Shown here: in pieces, positions 14,281 to 18,456 of the stretch
Layout: every line of letters begins with the position of its first letter
Numbering within the stretch: the first letter of the stretch is position 1
Assembly: GCA_036502295.1 (NCBI GenBank)
Contig: DASXYU010000009.1
Location: 1 to 18,456, forward strand
Length of the DNA stretch: 18,456 bases
Reading direction: 5' to 3'
DNA from: DASXYU01 sp036502295
GTDB taxonomy: Bacteria; Actinomycetota; Actinomycetes; Mycobacteriales; Jatrophihabitantaceae
Position numbers and translations under genes: made by a program
Notes under the pieces: generated by a model
The model's input: only the letters and a program-made list of their open reading frames with translations
What the model was told of the DNA's origin: nothing
Database searches by the model: none

Positions 14281-14307
14281 CAGTACGGACGGAAATACGT
14301 CATACTG
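14281..14307. promoter_or_regulatory. Candidate operator between plsC and sufR
   Basis: CAGTA (14281-14285) and TACTG (14303-14307) are inverted arms around 17 bases. The right arm overlaps the sufR -10 element and the left arm lies in its -35 region, so a dimer bound here would block sufR-sufBDC. SufR proteins are known to bind palindromes at their own promoters. The arms are short, and I cannot match them to a published SufR site with confidence. Confidence 0.25.
14301..14306 (+). promoter_or_regulatory. -10 element of a leaderless promoter for the suf operon
   Basis: CATACT lies six bases before GTG 14313. It departs from TANNNT only at the first base and keeps the key A and final T. The spacing is identical to that at 8966, 6979 and 14260. 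No ribosome site precedes the GTG, and homology of the SufR N-terminus begins soon after it. Confidence 0.45.
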
Positions 14308-14312
14308 GTGTA

Positions 14313-15011
14313 GTGAAATTCGCGGAGGTGCAGGAGGACCGACTCAAGCCCTCGATCCGGTCTGAGGACCGGACGCGGGACGCTGTCGCTCGCCTGATCC
14401 TTGAGCAAGGGCCGCAGAATGCCGCCTGTCTCGCCGAGAAGCTCGAACTGTCGGCTGCCGCGATCCGCCGCCACCTTGACGCGCTTGTCGAGCAGGGCTG
14501 GCTGGAGGAGCACGAGCCCCGTCCGGTGGCCAATCGCGGCCGGGGCCGTCCTGCCCGGGTCTATGCCCTCACGGACACCGGCCGCGCCGCCTTTCCGCAC
14601 GCCTACGACGATCTCGCCACCACGGCCCTGCGCTACCTGCGCGGGACCGGGGGCGAGGCCGCCGTCGTCGCCTTTGCCAAGCACCGCGCCGAGGCACTCG
14701 CCGTGCTGGTCTCCGCCGACGTCGACGCGGCCGCTTCGGTGAACGAGCGGGCTGAGGCCCTCGCCGGCTCATTGAGCGAGAACGGCTACGCCGCCACCAC
14801 CGAAACCGGTGCCGCCGGCATCCAGATCTGCCAGCACCACTGCCCGGTCGGGCACGTCGCTGCGGAGTTCCCCGAACTCTGCGAGGCGGAGACCCGCGCG
14901 CTGGAGGCCGTTCTCGGCACGTACGTCCAGCGCTTGGCGACCATCGCCCACGGCGACGGCGTCTGCACCACCTATGTCCCCACCCCTACGGTCCGAGAGG
15001 CGAAGTCATGA
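14313..15011 (+). CDS. sufR: Fe-S sensing transcriptional regulator of the suf operon
   Basis: SufR represses the suf operon when its own Fe-S cluster is intact, tuning cluster assembly to need. The 232-residue protein has an N-terminal winged helix-turn-helix (about 22-90: AARLAEK-like helix, LSAAAIRRHLDALVEQGW, wing RGRGRPARVYALTDTG). A helical middle follows. The C-terminal part carries Cys173, Cys177, Cys190 and Cys218 (ICQHHCPVGH, FPELCEAET, HGDGVCTTYVP). Cys177-x12-Cys190-x27-Cys218 are the likely cluster ligands, as in the M. tuberculosis homologue Rv1460. GTG 14313 is chosen because of the leaderless -10 spacing; the open frame runs up to 14214, antisense to plsC. Its TGA overlaps the sufB ATG, so repressor and scaffold are translated together and autoregulation is likely. 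Confidence 0.93.
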   Translation: MKFAEVQEDRLKPSIRSEDRTRDAVARLILEQGPQNAACLAEKLELSAAAIRRHLDALVEQGWLEEHEPRPVANRGRGRPARVYALTDTGRAAFPHAYDDLATTALRYLRGTGGEAAVVAFAKHRAEALAVLVSADVDAAASVNERAEALAGSLSENGYAATTETGAAGIQICQHHCPVGHVAAEFPELCEAETRALEAVLGTYVQRLATIAHGDGVCTTYVPTPTVREAKS

Positions 15012-16441
15012 CGACGACACCCGAGCAGCAGACCCTCACCCAGGAGGAGCAACTCGACGCCCTCGGGCGCTACGACTTCGGTTGGGCCGACGAGGACGTC
15101 GCCGGCGCCAGCGCACGACGTGGCATCAACGATGACGTCGTCCGCGACATCTCGTCGAAGAAGAACGAGCCGGCGTGGATGCTGGAGCACCGTCTCAAGG
15201 CTCTGGCGATCTTCGAGAAGAAGCCGATGCCGAACTGGGGCTCGGACCTGTCGGGCATCGACTTCGACAACATCAAGTACTTCGTCCGCTCCACCGAGAA
15301 GCAGGCCGAGAGCTGGGAAGACCTCCCCGAGGACATCAGGAACACCTACGACAAGCTCGGCATCCCGGAGGCGGAGAAGGCTCGCCTCGTCTCAGGTGTC
15401 GCGGCGCAGTACGAGAGCGAAGTCGTCTACCACAAGATCCGTGAGGACCTTGAGGAGCAGGGCGTCATCTTCCTCGACACCGACACGGGTCTGCGCGAGC
15501 ACCCGGAGCTCTTCGAGGAGTACTTCGGCTCGGTGATCCCGGCCGGCGACAACAAGTTCTCCGCGCTCAACTCGGCGGTCTGGTCGGGCGGCTCGTTCAT
15601 CTACGTCCCCAAGGGCGTGCGCGTCGACATCCCGCTGCAGGCCTACTTCCGGATCAACACCGAGAACATGGGTCAGTTCGAGCGGACGCTGATCATCGTC
15701 GACGAGGACGCCTACGTGCACTACGTCGAAGGCTGCACCGCGCCGATCTACAAGTCCGACTCGCTGCACAGCGCGGTCGTCGAGATCGTGGTCAAGAAGG
15801 GTGGCCGCTGCCGCTACACGACCATCCAGAACTGGTCGAACAACGTCTACAACCTCGTCACGAAGCGCGCCAAGGCCGAGGCCGGCGCGACGATGGAGTG
15901 GATCGACGGCAACATCGGCTCCAAGGTCACCATGAAGTACCCGGCGGTCTGGCTGATGGGGGAGTACGCCCGTGGCGAGGTGCTCTCGCTCGCCTTCGCC
16001 GGTGAGGGTCAGCACCAAGACGCGGGTGCGAAGATGCTGCACCTCGCGCCGCACACCTCATCGAACATCATCAGCAAGTCGGTGGCGCGGGGTGGCGGCC
16101 GCTCGTCCTACCGGGGACTTGTCGCCATCCACAAGGGCGCGCACCACAGCATCTCGAACGTGAAATGCGACGCGCTGCTCGTCGATGACATCAGCCGCTC
16201 GGACACCTACCCCTACGTCGACGTCCGCGAGGACGACGTGACGACAGGTCACGAGGCCACCGTCTCGAAGATGAGCGAGGACCAGCTCTTCTACCTGATG
16301 AGTCGCGGCATGTCCGAGGACGAGGCGCGGGCCATGATCGTGCGTGGCTTCGTCGAGCCGATCGCGCGCGAGCTCCCGATGGAGTACGCGCTCGAGCTGA
16401 ACCGTCTCATCGAGCTGCAGATGGAGGGCGCGGTCGGATGA
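15008..16441 (+). CDS. sufB: Fe-S cluster assembly scaffold SufB
   Basis: SufB is the main scaffold of the SufBC2D complex on which Fe-S clusters are built in the cytosol. The 477-residue product has the typical N-terminal SSKKNEPAWMLEHRLKAL segment and KYFVRSTEKQAESWEDLPEDI. A long right-handed beta-helix core follows, with the C-terminal block GHEATVSKMSEDQLFYLMSRGMSEDEA. The key residues are present: Cys387 (VKCDALLVDD) and Glu416 (GHEAT) are 29 residues apart, the same spacing as Cys405 and Glu434 of E. coli SufB. ATG 15008 overlaps the sufR stop as ATGA, with AGAGG eight bases upstream. No intein is seen, unlike the M. tuberculosis homologue Rv1461. Confidence 0.98.
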   Translation: MTTTPEQQTLTQEEQLDALGRYDFGWADEDVAGASARRGINDDVVRDISSKKNEPAWMLEHRLKALAIFEKKPMPNWGSDLSGIDFDNIKYFVRSTEKQAESWEDLPEDIRNTYDKLGIPEAEKARLVSGVAAQYESEVVYHKIREDLEEQGVIFLDTDTGLREHPELFEEYFGSVIPAGDNKFSALNSAVWSGGSFIYVPKGVRVDIPLQAYFRINTENMGQFERTLIIVDEDAYVHYVEGCTAPIYKSDSLHSAVVEIVVKKGGRCRYTTIQNWSNNVYNLVTKRAKAEAGATMEWIDGNIGSKVTMKYPAVWLMGEYARGEVLSLAFAGEGQHQDAGAKMLHLAPHTSSNIISKSVARGGGRSSYRGLVAIHKGAHHSISNVKCDALLVDDISRSDTYPYVDVREDDVTTGHEATVSKMSEDQLFYLMSRGMSEDEARAMIVRGFVEPIARELPMEYALELNRLIELQMEGAVG

Positions 16442-17610
16442 CGGCGGTACTCACACAGACCGGCTCACCGGCGGAGCGATTCAGCTCCCGTGATCCCGAA
16501 CTCTTCGAGGTTCCCCGCGGGCGCGAGGAGCAGTGGCGCTTCACGCCCGCCCGCAAGCTCGACGTCCTGTTCCAGCCCTTCACGCCCACCGCCACGGTGA
16601 GCCCGGCAATCTCCGCGCCGGCTCCTGTGACGGTGGAGGTCGTCCCGATGTCCGATCCGCGGGTCGGCCAGGCGCTGGAGCCTGCCGATCGTGTCGCTGC
16701 CTTGGCGTGGGCCAACACCCCGAGCGCCCAGGTGATCTCGATCCCCGCCGGGGTGGAACTCACCGAACCGGTCACCGTCACGGTGACCGCGTCCTCGGGG
16801 CTGGCCTACGGACACACGGTGATCGAGGCGGGAGCCAACTCGCGCGCAACGGTCGTCGTCGAACGACGTGGTGATGCCACCACCGCTGCGAATGTCGAGG
16901 TGGTCGCGGGGGACGGTGCGCAACTCACGGTCGTCGGTTTGCAGAACTGGGAGCCAGGCGCGGTCCACCTGTCGCAGCACGCGATCAAGGTCGGTCGCGA
17001 TGCGAGCGTCAAGCACGTCATCGTGAACCTCGGCGGCGGCCTCGTCCGCATCGCGCCGGTCGTCACATACGCCGGCCCCGGCGGCAGCGCGGAGCTGCTC
17101 GGCGTGAGCTTCGCCGGGGAGGGGCAGCACCTGGAATCGCGTCTCTACGTCGACCACAACGAGCCGAATTGCCACTCGCGAGTGCTCTACCGCAACGCAC
17201 TGCTGGGAGAGTCCGCCCGCACCGTCTGGGTGGGCGACGTACGCATCCGTCCCGCGGCGAAGGGAACCGACACTTACGAGGCGAATCGCAACCTGTTGCT
17301 CAGCGCAGGTGCTCGCGCGGACTCCATTCCCAACCTGGAGATCGAGACCGGTGAGATCGCCGGCGCGGGCCACGCCAGTGCCACAGGACGTTTTGACGAC
17401 TCGCAGCTGTTCTACCTGCAGGCGCGGGGGATTCCACAGGACGAGGCACAGCGTCTCGTCGTGCGCGGCTTCTTCGCCGAGATCGTGGAACGCATCGGCG
17501 TTCCCGACCTGCAGCACCGCATCATGACCGCCATCGAGACCCGTCTCGGCTTCGACACTGTCGAAAATGAGGAATGGGCCGACTCTGTCGCAGAGGAAGA
17601 CTCAGAGTGA
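16438..17610 (+). CDS. sufD: Fe-S cluster assembly protein SufD
   Basis: SufD is the paralogous partner of SufB in the SufBC2D scaffold and is linked to iron entry. The 390-residue product starts with SPAERFSSRDPELFEVPRGREEQWRF, the actinobacterial SufD N-terminus. It contains CHSRVLYRNALLGESARTVWVGDVRI and ends with the family block GHASATGRFDDSQLFYLQARGIPQDEAQRLVVRGFFAEIVERI. His312 in GHASAT is the probable counterpart of E. coli SufD His360. ATG 16438 overlaps the sufB stop as ATGA, with GGAGGG some nine bases upstream within sufB. This makes sufR-sufB-sufD one coupled unit. A 61-bp gap follows before sufC. Confidence 0.97.
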   Translation: MTAVLTQTGSPAERFSSRDPELFEVPRGREEQWRFTPARKLDVLFQPFTPTATVSPAISAPAPVTVEVVPMSDPRVGQALEPADRVAALAWANTPSAQVISIPAGVELTEPVTVTVTASSGLAYGHTVIEAGANSRATVVVERRGDATTAANVEVVAGDGAQLTVVGLQNWEPGAVHLSQHAIKVGRDASVKHVIVNLGGGLVRIAPVVTYAGPGGSAELLGVSFAGEGQHLESRLYVDHNEPNCHSRVLYRNALLGESARTVWVGDVRIRPAAKGTDTYEANRNLLLSAGARADSIPNLEIETGEIAGAGHASATGRFDDSQLFYLQARGIPQDEAQRLVVRGFFAEIVERIGVPDLQHRIMTAIETRLGFDTVENEEWADSVAEEDSE

Positions 17611-17656
17611 CAACCGGAGTAAACGCTCACCACCCGCTTCGCGACTCAAGTCGAAA

Positions 17657-17674
17657 GGACCGGTAAGTCCGGTG
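17657..17674 (+). promoter_or_regulatory. Small hairpin at the sufC start codon
   Basis: ACCGG (17659-17663), TAAGT, CCGGT (17669-17673) can form a 5-bp stem whose 3' arm includes the first two bases of the sufC GTG. AAAGGA, the likely ribosome site, runs into its 5' arm. In the same gap CGAC-TCAA-GTCG (17642-17653) forms a second short palindrome. These could moderate sufC translation. The evidence is only the dyads. Confidence 0.3.
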
Positions 17675-18436
17675 ACAACGCTAGAAATCAAGGACCTCCA
17701 CGTAGCCGTCAACGACGACCAGGGCGAGACCGAGATCCTCAAGGGTGTGAACCTCACCATCGAGTCCGAGAAGACTCACGCCATCATGGGGCCGAACGGC
17801 TCCGGCAAGTCGACCCTGGCGTACTCACTCGCCGGCCACCCGAAGTACACGGTCACCAGTGGCTCCGTCACCCTCGACGGTGTGGATCTGCTCACGATGA
17901 GCGTCGATGAGCGCGCCCGGGCCGGCCTCTTCCTGAGCATGCAGTACCCGATCGAGGTGCCCGGTGTCTCCGTCGCCAACTTCCTCCGCACCGCCGCCAC
18001 CGCAATTCGCGGCGAGGCGCCGAAGCTGCGCACCTGGGTGAAGGAGGTCAACGGCGCAATGGAGTCACTGGAGATGGACAAGTCCTTCTCCGAGCGTGGC
18101 CTCAACGAAGGCTTCTCCGGTGGCGAGAAGAAGCGCCACGAAATCCTGCAGCTCGAACTGCTCAAGCCGAAGATCGCGATCCTCGACGAGACCGACTCCG
18201 GGTTGGACGTCGATGCGCTGCGCGTCGTCAGCGAGGGCGTCAACCGTGCGCGGGCGACCGGCATCGGCACCCTGTTGATCACGCACTACACCCGGATCAT
18301 TCGCTACATCGAACCCGACTTCGTCCACGTGTTCTTCGACGGGCGCATCGTCGAGTCCGGCGGCGCCGAGCTGGCCGATCAGCTCGAGGCCGAGGGGTAC
18401 GCGCGGTTCGGAGTGAACGAGACTGCGAGCACGTAA
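17672..18436 (+). CDS. sufC: Fe-S cluster assembly ATPase SufC
   Basis: SufC is the ABC-type ATPase that reshapes SufB-SufD during cluster assembly; it is soluble and not part of a transporter. The 254-residue product has Walker A GPNGSGKST at 40-48, the Q-loop in LSMQYPIEVPG near 89-98 and the SufC-type signature FSGGEKKR at 148-155. Walker B is IAILDE at 168-173, the D-loop is SGLD at 176-179 and the switch is His205. MTTLEIKDLHV is the usual N-terminus, so I chose GTG 17672, although the frame is open back to 17567 inside sufD. AAAGGA lies about 12 bases upstream, rather far. The next gene begins two bases after its TAA. Confidence 0.97.
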   Translation: MTTLEIKDLHVAVNDDQGETEILKGVNLTIESEKTHAIMGPNGSGKSTLAYSLAGHPKYTVTSGSVTLDGVDLLTMSVDERARAGLFLSMQYPIEVPGVSVANFLRTAATAIRGEAPKLRTWVKEVNGAMESLEMDKSFSERGLNEGFSGGEKKRHEILQLELLKPKIAILDETDSGLDVDALRVVSEGVNRARATGIGTLLITHYTRIIRYIEPDFVHVFFDGRIVESGGAELADQLEAEGYARFGVNETAST

Positions 18437-18438
18437 CA

Positions 18439-18456
18439 ATGGCACTTGACGTAGAG
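18439..18456 (+). CDS. Start of the next suf-operon gene (partial, runs off the right edge)
   Basis: ATG 18439, two bases after the sufC stop, reads M-A-L-D-V-E before the window ends. In actinobacterial suf operons the gene here is usually the cysteine desulfurase sufS, though a Rieske-type ferredoxin gene is also found in some. Six codons cannot decide. The tight spacing and common strand make a real gene likely. Confidence 0.6.

Noticed and set aside
1..18456. Mobile elements, CRISPR arrays, tRNA/rRNA genes, phage or defence systems
   Set aside because: No transposase-like or integrase-like product, no spaced repeat array and no tRNA-like fold was recognised; nearly all sequence is taken by core metabolic genes of even composition.

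Overview
The window is high-GC chromosomal DNA (about two-thirds GC by eye) from an actinobacterium. Three things point there. The pentose-phosphate cluster includes opcA, which is essentially actinobacterial. ctaB, ctaA, an ABC-2 exporter and sufR-sufB-sufD-sufC lie close together, as in the Mycobacterium tuberculosis Rv1445c-Rv1464 region. Many genes have GTG starts and TANNNT -10 elements placed for leaderless mRNAs. Gene content suggests Micrococcales or a relative, but the family cannot be fixed from this sequence.

Layout. (1) Positions 1-6874, minus strand: tkt, tal, zwf, opcA, pgl in transcription order form an operon for the oxidative and non-oxidative pentose phosphate pathway. The start codon of a further minus-strand gene lies at the left edge. 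(2) 6979-10291, plus strand, divergent from tkt: a possible leaderless leader peptide, ctaB (heme O synthase), a translationally coupled ATP-grasp ligase, then a DUF445 membrane protein with its own leaderless promoter. (3) 10288-14253, minus strand, read from the right: plsC-like acyltransferase, ABC ATPase, ABC-2 permease, ctaA (heme A synthase), GNAT acetyltransferase. The GNAT stop codon overlaps the DUF445 stop codon. (4) 14313-18456, plus strand: sufR, sufB, sufD, sufC and the first six codons of the next suf-operon gene, for Fe-S cluster assembly.

How the genes fit together. The tkt-pgl block makes NADPH and pentoses. CtaB and CtaA act in sequence (heme B to heme O to heme A) to supply the cytochrome aa3 oxidase. 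The SUF genes build Fe-S clusters under an autoregulatory Fe-S sensor, SufR.

Most of the window is conserved core metabolism. No mobile element, CRISPR array, tRNA or rRNA was seen, and I did not find a clearly new multi-gene system. The most interesting signals are small-scale. Two unrelated operons share a 'relay' arrangement in which an 11-12 codon mini-ORF has ATGA overlaps at both ends and a duplicated Shine-Dalgarno/start module. Four start codons sit at the same distance from a -10 element. A REP-like dispersed sequence lies in frame inside pgl. An uncharacterised ATP-grasp enzyme is coupled to heme O synthase.
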